A stretch of DNA of 64,000 bases from Mesobacillus subterraneus (lineage in GTDB: Bacteria; Bacillota; Bacilli; Bacillales; Cytobacillaceae), in assembly GCF_020524355.2 (NCBI RefSeq), contig NZ_CP129019.1, positions 3,906,001 through 3,970,000 of the forward strand, given 5' to 3'. The notes beneath the pieces are model-generated. The model saw only the letters and a program-made list of their open reading frames with translations, was not told the DNA's origin and did no database searches. Position numbers and translations under genes: made by a program. Below, piece by piece: positions 1 through 10,186 of this stretch; the stretch's first letter is position 1; each line of letters begins with the position of its first letter.

Positions 1-850
1 AAGCACCGATAATCGAAACGATCATCCATGTCATCGCAATTCTGCGGGCAGGCTTAAGATCCTCCATCGATTTAATCGCCATAAAGCGAACGATGATATG
101 CGGCTGGCCGAAGTAACCAAGACCCCATGCCAATAGCGAAATAATTCCAAGGAATGTCGTACCTTTGAAAAGATCCATCAACGTAGGATCGATTTCACTG
201 ACAGTATCCATTACGTTTCCAGGTCCTCCAAGTTCCGTAAAGGCAACTACCGGCACCAAGACAAGTGCAAGGAACATAATGACCCCTTGAACAAAGTCAG
301 TCAAACTAACAGCAAGGAAACCGCCGAAAAGAGTATAAACAATAACGACACCAGCTGTCACAAACAAGCCCATACGATAATCGAGTCCAAATGCTGACTC
401 AAACAAAGTACCGCCTGAAACTAGACCCGCTGAAGTGTACAGAGTGAAGAAAATGATGATAACGACTGCAGATACAGACTTAAGGATTTTCGTCCCATCT
501 GAAAAGCGGTTTTCAAGGAAATCGGGGATTGTAATTGAATCATTTGCCAGCTCCGTATAGGTTCGAAGTCTTGGAGCTAAAATGAGGTAGTTCAAATAAG
601 CACCAATCGATAATCCAACTGCGATCCAGGCACTGGAAATACCTGAAGTGTACATTGCGCCAGGCAATCCCATCAGCATCCACCCACTCATGTCAGATGC
701 TCCAGCTGATAGAGCCGTTACCGACGGTCCAAGACCACGTCCGCCTAGCATATAATCTGATAGATCAGATGTTTTGCGGTATGCATACAATCCGATCAGG
801 ATCATTGCAATAAAATAAATTGCTAAAGAAATAAATACTTCAAAACTCAC
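1..850 (-). CDS. putP: Sodium/proline symporter (SSS family), 3' part cut by window
   Basis: Inner-membrane sodium:solute symporter that couples Na+ entry to uptake of proline. The first 283 residues are in the window and the gene runs off the left edge. The start is a GTG at 848-850, preceded by AAAGGAGAG at 7-nt spacing; the protein begins [13 protein letters not shown]. The segments [22 protein letters not shown] and later PDFLENRF are typical of PutP-type SSS proteins, and several hydrophobic helices follow. Substrate choice (proline versus another solute) rests on overall resemblance to PutP/OpuE, so the exact gene symbol is less sure than the family. Confidence 0.85.
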   Translation of the reverse strand, partial: MSFEVFISLAIYFIAMILIGLYAYRKTSDLSDYMLGGRGLGPSVTALSAGASDMSGWMLMGLPGAMYTSGISSAWIAVGLSIGAYLNYLILAPRLRTYTELANDSITIPDFLENRFSDGTKILKSVSAVVIIIFFTLYTSAGLVSGGTLFESAFGLDYRMGLFVTAGVVIVYTLFGGFLAVSLTDFVQGVIMFLALVLVPVVAFTELGGPGNVMDTVSEIDPTLMDLFKGTTFLGIISLLAWGLGYFGQPHIIVRFMAIKSMEDLKPARRIAMTWMIVSIIGA

Positions 851-896
851 CAAATCTCTCCTTTTCGTTTTCCCTAAACGAAATAATTAACATAGT

Positions 897-1150
897 GGTT
901 AGAAAAGCGCAAGCGCCTTGGTCAGCCCCGAAAAGCGCTGGAGGGCCTGACATTGAAGTCGGTCTTTGACTTCATTGGCAGGACCGAAATCGAAATGCGG
1001 AGGCGACTGCTCAACTCCGAAAAGCGCTGGAGGGCCTGACATTGAAGTCGGTCTTTGACTTCATTGGCAGGACCGAAGCGTCTCGAGGAGTTAGGAGCCG
1101 CAGCTAGACAAGCGTCTCGAGGGGCTAGGCGCTGAAGCTAGACAATTGAA
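897..1150. repeat. Dispersed intergenic repeat, copy A (with internal duplication)
   Basis: Begins GAAAAGCGCAAGCGCCTTGG and ends with GGCGCTGAAGCTAGACAA. It contains two copies of a hairpin module in which CCTGACATTGAAGTC pairs with GACTTCATTGGCAGG. Related copies lie near 9768, 14169, 26336 and 28134. It sits just upstream of the symporter gene. No open frame with a ribosome site is visible; the role is unknown. Confidence 0.85.
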
Positions 1151-1471
1151 AAGCGGCTAACATACAAGAATGAAAATGAATTCTTAATCATGAAAGTTAT
1201 TAAGAGATAACCAGCCGAACCACACAGAATAAGTTCTTATGTTAATTATGCCGTCCAAGTTTTTCCTGCCCTCATGGGGCTTACGGTTATCTAACCTAAC
1301 AAACATTCCGAATTGTTTCAAGGATGTTACAGGATATAGCGAAAAAGCAAAAATCGCGCCATTACTAGCCTGTTAGGAATGGTAACGCTTACAAAATTTA
1401 TCGAAGTAAATATATTGCGAAAATTCAGATCAACGTATTTAGCGACTAGACAAGGACTTTTTCGCAAAATA

Positions 1472-1497
1472 AAAACTCCCTTGGTACAGGGAGTTTT
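1472..1497 (-). terminator. Intrinsic terminator
   Basis: Inverted repeat AAAACTCCC / GGGAGTTTT with an 8-nt loop; read on the minus strand it is followed by a T-rich tract. It would end the transcript of the small membrane protein gene at 1659-1976. Confidence 0.7.
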
Positions 1498-1506
1498 GTG
1501 TTGAGA

Positions 1507-1612
1507 AAATCAATAATTGCACCGTAAAGCTGATTAATTGCACGGCCTCTTATTATAATTGCACGCTCCAAAATGGGAATTGCGCACCTAACTCTATTAA
1601 TTGCGCTTTCAT
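1507..1612. repeat. Five degenerate ~23-bp repeats with AATTGCRC core
   Basis: The motif AATTGCAC or AATTGCGC recurs five times at roughly 20-25 bp spacing between the terminator at 1472 and the gene at 1659. The minus frame through it stays open for 69 codons but has no ribosome site and only reflects the repeat. Confidence 0.55.
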
Positions 1613-1658
1613 CCATATTAAGGAAAATACCAAGCGGAATCTTAACTACACTCAAATT

Positions 1659-1976
1659 TTAATGCGATGAATTAATAAACAAGTACACCGCCATGAACAG
1701 GCTGCCAAGCCCTAGCAAGGCCAGACTAGCATAAAACACTTTTCTCCATGTGTCCCCAATGAAGTAGATGTTCAGCAAAAAGTAATAAGTCACGGCACTT
1801 CCTCCGATGAACAGCATATATTCCTTGAGATATTTTGCCGGCAACGGATTGGTGACTGTGGTCAGTGCCAATCCAGCAAAGATGAATACACCGATGATAT
1901 TCAATAGGTTTTTGATTTCCGCTTCCGGGGTCCTTTCTATTTCAACAGTTTGTGATGTCTGCATGTTCGTTTCCAT
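1659..1976 (-). CDS. Small three-helix membrane protein of unknown function
   Basis: A 105-residue protein with a polar, acidic N-terminus (about residues 1-22) followed by three likely membrane segments near residues 27-45, 52-70 and 80-102. The start ATG is preceded by GAGGTGG. No family could be assigned. It stands alone, divergent from cwlC, with its own terminator downstream. Confidence 0.65.
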   Translation of the reverse strand: METNMQTSQTVEIERTPEAEIKNLLNIIGVFIFAGLALTTVTNPLPAKYLKEYMLFIGGSAVTYYFLLNIYFIGDTWRKVFYASLALLGLGSLFMAVYLFINSSH

Positions 1977-2081
1977 CCTACCACCTCAGCTATTATTAAG
2001 TCTTCTTTGTTTTACGATTCAACTCTAAAAATGTTTCGTTAAAATACAAGGTATCTTTACCCAGCCGGGACATGTACCCTT

Positions 2082-2108
2082 ACCAATACTTTTCTCCTAC
2101 ATATTCTA
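2082..2108 (+). promoter_or_regulatory. Sigma-K-like promoter of cwlC
   Basis: The sequence CATATTCTA at 2100-2108 matches the sigma-K -10 consensus CATANNNTA exactly, with an AC -35 core at 2082-2083 (16 bp away). CwlC of B. subtilis is known to be made in the mother cell under sigma-K, so this match is meaningful. Start codon follows at 2137. Confidence 0.65.
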
Positions 2109-2136
2109 TAAAGACCAACTAAAAGGAGGAGGTTAT

Positions 2137-2934
2137 ATGAAACTTTATTTAGATCCAGGCCATGGCGGATCGGATCCTGGCGCGCAGGGAAATGGTCTTC
2201 AGGAAAAGAATCTGAACCTGGATATTGCGCTTAATATCCGTTCTATCCTGGAAAACAACTATGAAAATATCGATGTCAGAATGAGCAGGACAAGTGATGT
2301 AACAAAAAGTCTCGCCCAACGTACAGATGAAGCCAACGCGTGGGGAGCTGATTTTTATCTTTCGATACACACTAATTCCTTCAACGGCTCTGTCCGTGGA
2401 TACGAGGACTATATCTACAACGGTCTTTCGAACAGTTCAGCAACGGCGAGATACCGCGACATCATCCACACGGAAGTCATGAAGCTGAATCAGCTTAATA
2501 ACCGCGGCAAGAAGAAAGCAAATTTCCATGTACTTCGCGAATCAAGGATGGATGCGATGCTATCTGAGAACGGCTTTATCGACAATGCCCAGGACGCAGC
2601 CCTTATGAAGCAGGAATCCTGGCGTCGTGATGTTGCCCGGGGTCACGCAAACGGCATTGCTCAAGCATTCAATCTGACAGCTAAAGAAACAGCCAATCGC
2701 GGAGACGCTAACTATAAAATCATCGCCGGTTCTTTCAAACAAAGAGAGAATGCCGAGCAACGAGTGGCAGAGCTGACCGCTAAAGGGATTGAAAGCTTTA
2801 TCGCAAAAACCGATGTATCCGGCAAAATCTGGTATCGTGTACAGGCTGGTGCTTTTTCAAGCCGCGAAAATGCAGAAACTCGCATCCGGGAAATCGAGAG
2901 CAAGGGAATCGATGCCTTTATCACCACTGATTAA
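2137..2934 (+). CDS. cwlC: N-acetylmuramoyl-L-alanine amidase with SPOR repeats, CwlC-like
   Basis: Cleaves the amide bond between muramic acid and L-alanine in peptidoglycan; CwlC works late in sporulation to lyse the mother cell wall. The 265-residue protein has an Amidase_3 domain (about residues 1-180) with the zinc-site pattern DPGHGG near the N-terminus, SIHTNS and a glutamate in SENGFID. The C-terminal part (about 188-265) consists of two SPOR-like repeats (YKIIAGSFKQRENAE and WYRVQAGAFSSRENAE). There is no signal peptide, as in B. subtilis CwlC. The start follows AAGGAGGAGG. The sigma-K-like promoter supports sporulation control. Confidence 0.88.
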   Translation: MKLYLDPGHGGSDPGAQGNGLQEKNLNLDIALNIRSILENNYENIDVRMSRTSDVTKSLAQRTDEANAWGADFYLSIHTNSFNGSVRGYEDYIYNGLSNSSATARYRDIIHTEVMKLNQLNNRGKKKANFHVLRESRMDAMLSENGFIDNAQDAALMKQESWRRDVARGHANGIAQAFNLTAKETANRGDANYKIIAGSFKQRENAEQRVAELTAKGIESFIAKTDVSGKIWYRVQAGAFSSRENAETRIREIESKGIDAFITTD

Positions 2935-3081
2935 GAGGAATAGACCAGCCGAATCCTAAAAGAATCCAGCTTTTTTCATCCTCGAAGCTTTCTTCCATCC
3001 TAACGAACTTTCGCTCTATTAAAGCTATACCATCACAAAATAACCTCTACACGTTGTATCTGATGGAAGTCCGCACAGTAA

Positions 3082-3112
3082 GAAGCCTGGCACTCGACGA
3101 TTGCCTGGCTTC
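3082..3112. terminator. Hairpin between convergent cwlC and SDR genes
   Basis: Inverted repeat GAAGCCTGGCA / TGCCTGGCTTC with one central mismatch. T-tracts are weak on both sides, so this is only a probable bidirectional terminator. Confidence 0.5.
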
Positions 3113-3123
3113 CTATTACCATG

Positions 3124-3909
3124 TTAGATATCCATCGTCCATCTTTCTTCTTGCGTCTTTTTCAGCTGTTTTTCCGTCTCCTCAGGATAAACATTCCGGA
3201 ATTTATGGTGATCTGCAGGGATGATTTCTACCATTTTTGCAATCATATCCTCAGGATCGAATTGGTTCTTCAATCCCTCCTCCTGCTTTTCCATATCCTC
3301 TTTCCTGGTAAAATTCTTCTCCTCATCGTACCACTTCCACTTTTCCTCAGCTGCCCGCTTGTTGAAGCCCGTTTCAAAAGCTCCCGGGTTAATCGTCGCT
3401 ACTTTTACATTGTGCTTCTCCAACTCCGACTTCATGGTTTGGGCGATGCCCTCAATGGCATGCTTCGTTGCCGTATATGGACCGACATACGGCGTTGCTG
3501 AAATACCCGCCATTGAACTCATGAAGATGATTTTGCCGCTTCCTTCTTCTACTAGCTTCTTAGCTGCAATTTGTACAGTCTCCAACGTAGCGAAAACATT
3601 CACTTCAAAAAGCGCACGGATCCGGTCCATCGGCACCTCAGCCAGTGGTCCTCCTTCATTGATCGCCGCATTCGCGACAAACACATCAAAATCATACTGC
3701 CTGATCTGTTCACGATCCCGCTCATTCGTAATATCGAGCTTGAAAACTTCCATATCAAGACCCTGTTCCTCAGCCTCCCGCATCAGTTCTGTCTTTTGGG
3801 AAGTGAGTTCAGTCGTGGCAATCACCCGATGTCCTTTTTTCGCAAGCCCTAACGAAGCCCCGCGGCCAAGCCCGCTCCCAGCGCCTGTAATAAATATCGT
3901 TTTAGCCAT
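3124..3909 (-). CDS. Short-chain dehydrogenase/reductase (SDR)
   Basis: Cytosolic NAD(P)-dependent oxidoreductase of 261 residues. The nucleotide-binding motif TGAGSGLGRG lies at the N-terminus, NAA is present in VANAAINEGG (about residue 85), and the catalytic set is Ser in MSSMAGIS plus YTATK (about residues 140-160). The long charged C-terminal segment (KWKWYDEEKNFTRKEDMEKQ) is typical of bacilli SDR members of the DltE-like group. ATG start with GGAG upstream. Substrate cannot be read from the sequence. Confidence 0.85.
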   Translation of the reverse strand: MAKTIFITGAGSGLGRGASLGLAKKGHRVIATTELTSQKTELMREAEEQGLDMEVFKLDITNERDREQIRQYDFDVFVANAAINEGGPLAEVPMDRIRALFEVNVFATLETVQIAAKKLVEEGSGKIIFMSSMAGISATPYVGPYTATKHAIEGIAQTMKSELEKHNVKVATINPGAFETGFNKRAAEEKWKWYDEEKNFTRKEDMEKQEEGLKNQFDPEDMIAKMVEIIPADHHKFRNVYPEETEKQLKKTQEERWTMDI

Positions 3910-4164
3910 TTTTAACTCCTCCTATCTATATGAACCAATAGTGTCATCTTCCCAGGAGGAGGATATGTGAAACATAGAATGATTAGCAGGAAATCATAAA
4001 CAAAGAACCCAATATTCCATCTAAAATGAATTGCCTATCTGTTCCTATGTCATCTCTACTCCCAATAGTTACTGTAATTAAATTTAAAACCAACTTTTCA
4101 AATCAAATGAGTTTGAATCCCCCCTTCTCTCCTGTATATTAAGGCTAGAAAATATTTAGGAAGG

Positions 4165-5181
4165 GTGATTACTATTCAGAAGCAAATACAGCTAAAAAAG
4201 AGACCAAGCGGAGTCCCTACTTATGACCATTTTGAATTCGCAGAAGTACCTGTAGAAAAACCAGCCAAAGGAGAAATACTTTTACAGACTATCTATATTT
4301 CGGTCGATCCTTATTTACGCGGGCGCATGAATGACACCAAATCCTATATCCCGCCGTTCAAATTAAACGAGGCTATTTCAAGTGGCGTCATCGGAAAAGT
4401 CGTTGAGTCCCAGTCAGACCTTTTTGAAGTGGGCGATTTCGTCATAGGTTCATTAGGCTGGCAGGAATTCTCCGTCGCAAAAGATAACACTGTCCGCAAA
4501 ATCGACCCGAATTTGGCTCCAGTATCAGCATACTTAAGTGTACTAGGCATGACTGGTCTAACAGCATACTTCGGCTTATTGGATATCGGAAAACCGAAAG
4601 CTGGTGAAACTGTCGTTGTTTCCGGTGCTGCGGGAGCTGTCGGTTCGATTGTTGGACAAATTGCAAAAATCAAAGGGGCAAGGGTCGTTGGGATTGCTGG
4701 TTCCGATGAGAAGGTACGTTATCTACTCGATGACCTTGGATTTGATGCAGCTATAAATTACAATACACAGGATGTAAGCTCTTCTCTAAAAGAGGCTTGT
4801 CCGGATGGAATCGATGTCTATTTTGAGAACGTCGGCGGAGAGATTTCCGATGCGATTTTCCCTCTCTTGAACAACTTCGCAAGGATTCCTGTCTGCGGAG
4901 CGATCTCAGCGTATAACCAGTCAGAGCCAGATGTAGGACCTCGTGTTCAAGGTTACTTAATTAAGACCAGTTCTTTAATGCAAGGGTTCACAGTCGGAAA
5001 CTACTCGTCCCGTTTTGGGGAAGGTGCCAAAGAATTGGGGAGCTGGCTTTTGGAAGGTAAACTGAAGTACGAAGAAACGGTTACAGAAGGCTTTGAAAAT
5101 ACAATTGACGCATTTTTGGATTTGTTTAAAGGAGCAAATCTCGGAAAAGCGATCGTTAAAGTGGCAGATTCTGAAAAATAA
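4165..5181 (+). CDS. yfmJ: NADP-dependent oxidoreductase, zinc-free MDR family (YfmJ)
   Basis: Medium-chain reductase of the leukotriene B4 12-hydroxydehydrogenase/2-alkenal reductase type, which reduces alpha,beta-unsaturated carbonyls with NADPH. The 338-residue protein matches B. subtilis YfmJ along its length, with DPYLRGRM near residue 51, the Rossmann motif SGAAGAVGS (about 153-161) and FENVGG (about 220). Zinc-ligand cysteines are absent. The GTG start at 4165 has AGGAAG very close upstream; no better start is seen. Confidence 0.85.
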   Translation: MITIQKQIQLKKRPSGVPTYDHFEFAEVPVEKPAKGEILLQTIYISVDPYLRGRMNDTKSYIPPFKLNEAISSGVIGKVVESQSDLFEVGDFVIGSLGWQEFSVAKDNTVRKIDPNLAPVSAYLSVLGMTGLTAYFGLLDIGKPKAGETVVVSGAAGAVGSIVGQIAKIKGARVVGIAGSDEKVRYLLDDLGFDAAINYNTQDVSSSLKEACPDGIDVYFENVGGEISDAIFPLLNNFARIPVCGAISAYNQSEPDVGPRVQGYLIKTSSLMQGFTVGNYSSRFGEGAKELGSWLLEGKLKYEETVTEGFENTIDAFLDLFKGANLGKAIVKVADSEK

Positions 5182-5186
5182 CAGAC

Positions 5187-5226
5187 AAAGCCGTTCCGAA
5201 GATCTTTCCGTAACGGCTTTTCTTTT
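5187..5226 (+). terminator. Intrinsic terminator of yfmJ
   Basis: AAAGCCGTT / AACGGCTTT stem followed by TCTTTT, starting 5 nt after the yfmJ stop. Confidence 0.85.
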
Positions 5227-5306
5227 GCCAGCAAACTAGACTGGCTCGTCTTACATTGAAAGTGTCTTATACCAAGCTTTACAAAAAATCGCTTTCTGTA
5301 CAAAAA

Positions 5307-5873
5307 TCAGACCTTTAACGAGCCGCGGAAACCCCTGGCTCCATAGTAGGAATCGGCTCCATTGTGATACACAAAGACAGTATCATAGCGACGGTCACAA
5401 AAGAGGGCTCCGCCAAGTTTTCTAATATTGTCAGGCGTTTGCACCCAGCTCGACGTTTTCAGGTCGAAATTCCCAAGCTTCTGCAGCTCTTTGTATTGTT
5501 CCTCTGTTAAAAGCTCAATGCCCATCGCAGCTGCCCTATCCATGACGCTATTTTCCGGCTTGTGCTTCTTCCTTGACTCCAGCGCTTCTCTGTCGTAACA
5601 AACACTTCTGCGGCCTTTGGGACTTTCAGCAGCACAATCATAAAAGATGTATTCCCCCGTCACACCATCCATACCAACTACATCCGGCTCTCCGCCAGTT
5701 GCTTCCATTTCATTGAGCGACCATATTTTTTCAGGATTGTTTTCGAGCTTAGTCTGCACTTCCGCCCAATCAAGCCCCTCATGCCGACTCATATTTTTCT
5801 CAAAACGGGCTTTCAATCTTCCAAGCAGTTCTTCCTGCTGTTCCATTGACAGCTTTTTATTTTCCGTTGCCAT
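5307..5873 (-). CDS. DUF4256 family protein
   Basis: A 188-residue cytosolic protein of the DUF4256 family, whose function is not known. Typical features are the N-terminal helix QEELLGRLKARFEKNM, the central WSLNEMEATGGEPDVVG and the C-terminal RRYDTVFVYHNGADSYYGARG. I chose the ATG at 5873 because AAGGGGG lies 9 nt upstream; an in-frame ATG at 5912 has no ribosome site. It follows the nucleotidyltransferase gene on the same strand and may be co-transcribed. Confidence 0.8.
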   Translation of the reverse strand: MATENKKLSMEQQEELLGRLKARFEKNMSRHEGLDWAEVQTKLENNPEKIWSLNEMEATGGEPDVVGMDGVTGEYIFYDCAAESPKGRRSVCYDREALESRKKHKPENSVMDRAAAMGIELLTEEQYKELQKLGNFDLKTSSWVQTPDNIRKLGGALFCDRRYDTVFVYHNGADSYYGARGFRGSLKV

Positions 5874-5939
5874 ATCGATGATCCCCCTTGTCAAATTCTT
5901 TTCCCAGTCCATACTAATATCCAGCCATTCGCCAGAAAG

Positions 5940-6741
<802 letters not shown>

Positions 6742-7098
6742 TCACTTTGCTGATTTCACGGACCACCTGCCTGCCAAAAAAAGATATATTAATGCGGCAT
6801 ACAAGACCACACTGACCATATAAAAGACAGGGTTCCCCGACTCCCTGGTTATTGCGTGGAGCCGAGCATACTCTTCAGCCGATATAAAATATGATCTTAT
6901 ACTCATTAATGTAACCAATAACAATAGCAAGGCAAGAATGGCTTTTTTATGTAAAATAAGCCTGGTCAGGTTTACCTGCAATGCTTTGCTGAATGTATCA
7001 TTAGGGTTTCTTTCTATTTTACTGTGAAAAGGCGTAAGGAAATAGATCATCAAACCGCCCCAGACAATCGCAAACACTACTATTGCTGTGAACTGCAT
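6742..7098 (-). CDS. Membrane protein of unknown function
   Basis: A 118-residue protein with likely membrane helices near residues 3-21, 52-69 and 90-108. Its stop codon touches the start of the downstream nucleotidyltransferase gene (TGAATG), and its own start overlaps the stop of the gene before it (TAATG), so translational coupling in one operon is likely. Family not recognised. Confidence 0.7.
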   Translation of the reverse strand: MQFTAIVVFAIVWGGLMIYFLTPFHSKIERNPNDTFSKALQVNLTRLILHKKAILALLLLLVTLMSIRSYFISAEEYARLHAITRESGNPVFYMVSVVLYAALIYLFLAGRWSVKSAK

Positions 7099-7376
7099 TA
7101 AAATCCCCGATCTTCTTTTCCAACCAGATATTTTTTATAAGCACCCGGACTCTTCAAATGCTCGGGAACGACTTCTGTCACCTGCTGCTCTTGAACCTCT
7201 TTTTCAACAGGAGAATCGCACGCGAGCCTTTTGCGGATATCATTCAACAAGTAAATCCCTCTGAATAAACTGCCGGCAATGATTCCAAAGGCAGCAATTC
7301 CGCCAACAATCGGTCCCATGGCAAATAGAAGGTATCCTAGAATGACACTTAACAGAATCGATAAAAACAAATACAT
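7098..7376 (-). CDS. Small membrane protein of unknown function
   Basis: A 92-residue protein with two hydrophobic segments (about residues 1-18 and 20-42) and a charged C-terminal tail rich in Glu and Lys. Two in-frame ATGs exist; the second (7376) is preferred because GGGGGATGG lies at a proper distance, while the first (7385) is flush against the G run. First gene of the 7376-5940 row. Confidence 0.65.
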   Translation of the reverse strand: MYLFLSILLSVILGYLLFAMGPIVGGIAAFGIIAGSLFRGIYLLNDIRKRLACDSPVEKEVQEQQVTEVVPEHLKSPGAYKKYLVGKEDRGF

Positions 7377-7585
7377 GCCAACCATCCCCCCATTTTTAAC
7401 TTAGTAAAATAAAATTCTTCCGAAACTCACTATCATTAATCGATAACCTGATCTTTAAATCCCCGCTTCGCAGCACATACTCTTTGATTCCGATAAACTC
7501 CGATTCAGCAATCAAATAAAATTGAGCACCTTTTTTGAAATCTCTAAAATCGTTTTTCAACATATATTTTTTCATTATTATCCTT

Positions 7586-7641
7586 GTAACTCCTATAAGA
7601 TTTCATTAATTTCAACATTACCCTGTAACTCCTATAAGATT
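7586..7641. repeat. Two direct repeats TGTAACTCCTATAAGATT
   Basis: The 18-bp sequence occurs twice at 36-bp spacing, with a related third version (GAATCCTCTAAGATTTA) forming part of the hairpin at 7665. Intergenic; no function seen. Confidence 0.5.
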
Positions 7642-7664
7642 CTTTTCATTAAATTCAACAAAAA

Positions 7665-7694
7665 GAAGCGTGAATCCTCTAAGATTTACGCTTC
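7665..7694 (-). terminator. Intrinsic terminator
   Basis: Twelve-bp stem GAAGCGTGAATC / GATTTACGCTTC followed on the minus strand by TTTTTG. It ends the zinc-ribbon gene at 7782-7991. Confidence 0.75.
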
Positions 7695-7781
7695 CTTTGC
7701 TAGTATATTAAGCTTTTTACTAAAAAAGCCACCTTGTTAGACCTGAAGCTTAATGGCAGCATCTCGCTTTTATCTGTCCAA

Positions 7782-7991
7782 TTAGCGTGACGCTTTTGGC
7801 GGCTGGCACACATCACACTTGCGCTGGTGATTATCCTTGAACTTCTTGAAGGGTTTTTCAAAATTGTTGCCGCACGCGCATTTAAATAGTAATTTTTGCG
7901 AAAAACCATGATATTCTGTCGTCAGCAGCTTACTATCTGAGTTTTTCTCCACAAACTCTCTAATCTTATCAATCGTCCATCGTTTATTCAT
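7782..7991 (-). CDS. Small zinc-ribbon protein
   Basis: A 69-residue basic protein with CxC at the start of a knuckle (CACGNNF) and a second CDVC knuckle near the C-terminus, spaced as in zinc-ribbon modules found in front of phage and intron endonucleases. The first 30 residues (WTIDKIREFVEKNSDSKLL) look like the usual partner helix. The ATG at 7991 follows GGAGGT at 8 nt; the longer frame to 8063 has no ribosome site. Probably a nucleic-acid-binding protein, but the role is not known. Confidence 0.6.
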   Translation of the reverse strand: MNKRWTIDKIREFVEKNSDSKLLTTEYHGFSQKLLFKCACGNNFEKPFKKFKDNHQRKCDVCQPPKASR

Positions 7992-8111
7992 GTTCTTATA
8001 CCTCCATATATGATCGCTAAGCGGAGGCTTTTCAAGCATCCGTGCAATGATGTGCAAATTCATCTAAGTTTCTCATTATACCATGAGCAGACATACAATT
8101 ATATAAGCTGT

Positions 8112-8288
8112 TCAGTCTTTATTTTCCTTCTCAAGCAGCTCAATTATTCGATCGAGTTTTTGTTCTATACTCTTTTGATTATTTGGTTTCTTTATGACGA
8201 GTGTGCGTACAGCATAGAAAACAGCCGCCACAATACCTATCAGTAAAATGAAGAAAATCAGCTGAAATAATAGATCCCCTATGTTCAA
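8112..8288 (-). CDS. DUF4083-like small membrane protein
   Basis: A 58-residue protein too short for most callers. A TTG start at 8288 follows GAGGCGGG. One membrane helix (about residues 5-25) is followed by a basic stretch and an amphipathic C-terminal helix (SIEQKLDRIIELLEKENKD), the arrangement typical of DUF4083 proteins of bacilli. Function unknown; it stands alone, divergent from the Gfo/Idh gene. Confidence 0.7.
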   Translation of the reverse strand: MNIGDLLFQLIFFILLIGIVAAVFYAVRTLVIKKPNNQKSIEQKLDRIIELLEKENKD

Positions 8289-8394
8289 TATATTTCCCGC
8301 CTCACATTGTATTTTCCATTATTATACTATATTGATTTACATTCCTCTCTAACGGATTTACTATTAAACTAAATTCTGGACAGGAGTGGGATTG

Positions 8395-9473
8395 ATGGAA
8401 AAGTTTAGAGCAGGCGTAATCGGTACCGGTTTTGGCGCGAAGGTTCATGCACCGATGATGGATCATCATGAAGGATTTGATGTTGTCGCAATTTCGAGTG
8501 TATCACGGGGCAACTTTGAGGAAGCACGGAAAGCCAGCGGGATTGAAAATATCTATACCGATTGGCGTCAGATGATCGAGCAGGAGAAGCTCGATTTAGT
8601 TGTCGTCGCTTCTGCAGTCCATTTACATAAGGAAATGGTTGCTGCAGCTTTCGAAAAGGGTGTTCATGTAGTTTGTGAAAAACCAATGGCTTTGGATGTT
8701 GCCGAAACAGAAGAAATGATTACGGAAAGAGACAGTGCAGGTAAACTCGGCTTGATATCAACCATGAATTCCGCTTTCTTCCGGCTCGCACAAAGGTAAA
8801 AGAAATTATGGAAAGCGGAAAACTCGGAGAAATTTTACATGTCCGCTATGATTGCTCTTTTGCCAATTATACTGGCCTGGTTTCAAAACCTCGCGGCTGG
8901 CTTGGACAGGAAGAAAAGGGCGGCGGAATGCTTGGCGCAATCGGATCCCATATGACCGATGCCCTTCAATGGTGGATGGACAGCACCTTAAAAGAAGTAT
9001 TCGGCCAGCTCCCGATTCACGTTCCGACTCAGTCTGATGATAGCGGGACTACTGAACACCGGACAGCGGACGATGCTTTCCAAATTATTGGTTCTCTGGA
9101 AAACGGAGCGACTGTAACGCTTGAGCTTATCTCTGCGGCGAGACAAACTGAGCACACCTGGCGCCTTGAGGTTTACGGGACAGAAGGCACGCTGGTCATG
9201 CTGGATGACAACAAAGTCCTGCTTTCAGAGGGACATTCCGCACTTCAAGAAGTCGAGCTGGCAGCTGATCTCGAAGCACCTTCGACTATGCCGCAGATCG
9301 CAGCACGCTACTATAACAGCTTCCAAAGAGCCTTGGATGCGCTCCATGAAACGTTGGCTACCGGAACAAAGCATCCCTATCTCGCTGATTTCAATCATGG
9401 ACATTCAACTCAAAAAGTATTGGATGCAGTCAGGGTCTCTGCTCGCGAAGGTCGAAAAGTGGAAGTTAAGTAA
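8395..9473 (+). pseudogene. Gfo/Idh/MocA family oxidoreductase, frameshifted
   Basis: NAD(P)-dependent sugar or inositol dehydrogenase-type protein. The N-terminal Rossmann motif GVIGTGFGAKVH and the EKPMA signature (about residues 98-102) are intact. The frame is lost at about 8768-8775: the current frame gives NSAFFRLAQR and a stop at 8797, while the neighbouring frame reads FRFLPARTKVKEIMESG and continues to 9473, so one base is missing from what would be an AATTTCCGC. Restored length is about 359 residues, usual for the family. The ATG at 8395 follows AGGAGTGG. May be a sequencing error. Confidence 0.8.
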
Positions 9474-9710
9474 AAGGAAGTATCCGCTATCTCTTTACTA
9501 ATCAGCACAGAAAAAAGCGAACCAGGACCCTATCTTAAGACCTGCTGAACTAGGAATTGACGGAGCGGACATCTCCGAAGAAAAGATTCAAAAACCGTGA
9601 GATGGCTCCCTCGCATCCTAGCAGGATATTAATCAAACGTTTGATTAAATGTGCCTGAAGCTATGCTCCAAAAGGAAGTATGAGTTTAAACAGGTTGATA
9701 GTTTAGTGGA

Positions 9711-9755
9711 AAACAAGGCATGAGCTCGATTAATGATCAAGCTCACGCCTTGTTT
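9711..9755. terminator. Long hairpin, possible terminator
   Basis: AAACAAGGC-TGAGCT pairs with AGCTCA-GCCTTGTTT around a 13-nt loop, in the gap after the Gfo/Idh gene. It lies more than 200 bp beyond that stop codon, so its assignment is unsure. The stretch 9474-9710 holds nothing else recognisable. Confidence 0.5.
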
Positions 9756-9767
9756 ATATTCAGATAA

Positions 9768-9828
9768 GAAAAGCGCAAGCGCCTGGTCAGCCCCGACAAG
9801 CGCTGGAGGGCCTGGAGCTGGACATTCT
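9768..9828. repeat. Dispersed intergenic repeat, copy B (short form)
   Basis: AAAGCGCAAGCGCC, then TGGTCAGCCCCGACAAGCGC and a GGCCTGGAGCTGGACA end. It is the minimal form of the family, lacking the GAAGTC hairpin module. Confidence 0.8.
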
Positions 9829-9898
9829 CTAAGTGAAATTTTTATACTTATCCTACCAAATGACAAGTCTGATTCCTATTCAGAACAGGCTTGGATAA

Positions 9899-10075
9899 CT
9901 AAAGATCACGAAGCATTGTGTTCAAAGAGCCTAACTCCTCTTCAATCGCGGCAAGACGCTTCTCGAGCGGGTGCAGGTTGCCTTTTACAGATTCCAATTT
10001 TTCGAGATTGTGTTGAAGCTGCAAATACTCATCTTTCAATTCGACGATTTTATATTCAATTTCTTTTTTATCCAT
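9899..10075 (-). CDS. SE1832 family small coiled-coil protein
   Basis: A 58-residue charged, helical protein (MDKKEIEYKIVELKDEYLQL at the start, LEKRLAAIEEELGSLNTML at the end), resembling the SE1832 family of Firmicutes. The ATG at 10075 follows GGGGGAG at 6 nt. Likely a coiled coil over its length apart from a break near GNLHP. Function unknown. Confidence 0.75.
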   Translation of the reverse strand: MDKKEIEYKIVELKDEYLQLQHNLEKLESVKGNLHPLEKRLAAIEEELGSLNTMLRDL

Positions 10076-10150
10076 TGCTTACTCCCCCAGTTTCGACGAT
10101 TTCCTCTTATTAGAATATCGATATCAAGGTGTTAATTCAAGGTGCATGCA

Positions 10151-10184
10151 AAAGGCGTACAAATAAGTTTCTGTACGCCCTTTT
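10151..10184 (-). terminator. Terminator hairpin after DUF378 remnant
   Basis: GGCGTACA / TGTACGCC stem flanked by A and T tracts on both sides. Confidence 0.65.
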
Positions 10185-10186
10185 CT

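Noticed and set aside
1446..1655. Minus-strand 69-codon frame rich in AIN/AI patterns
   Set aside because: It only follows the AATTGCRC repeats, includes the terminator and has no ribosome site.
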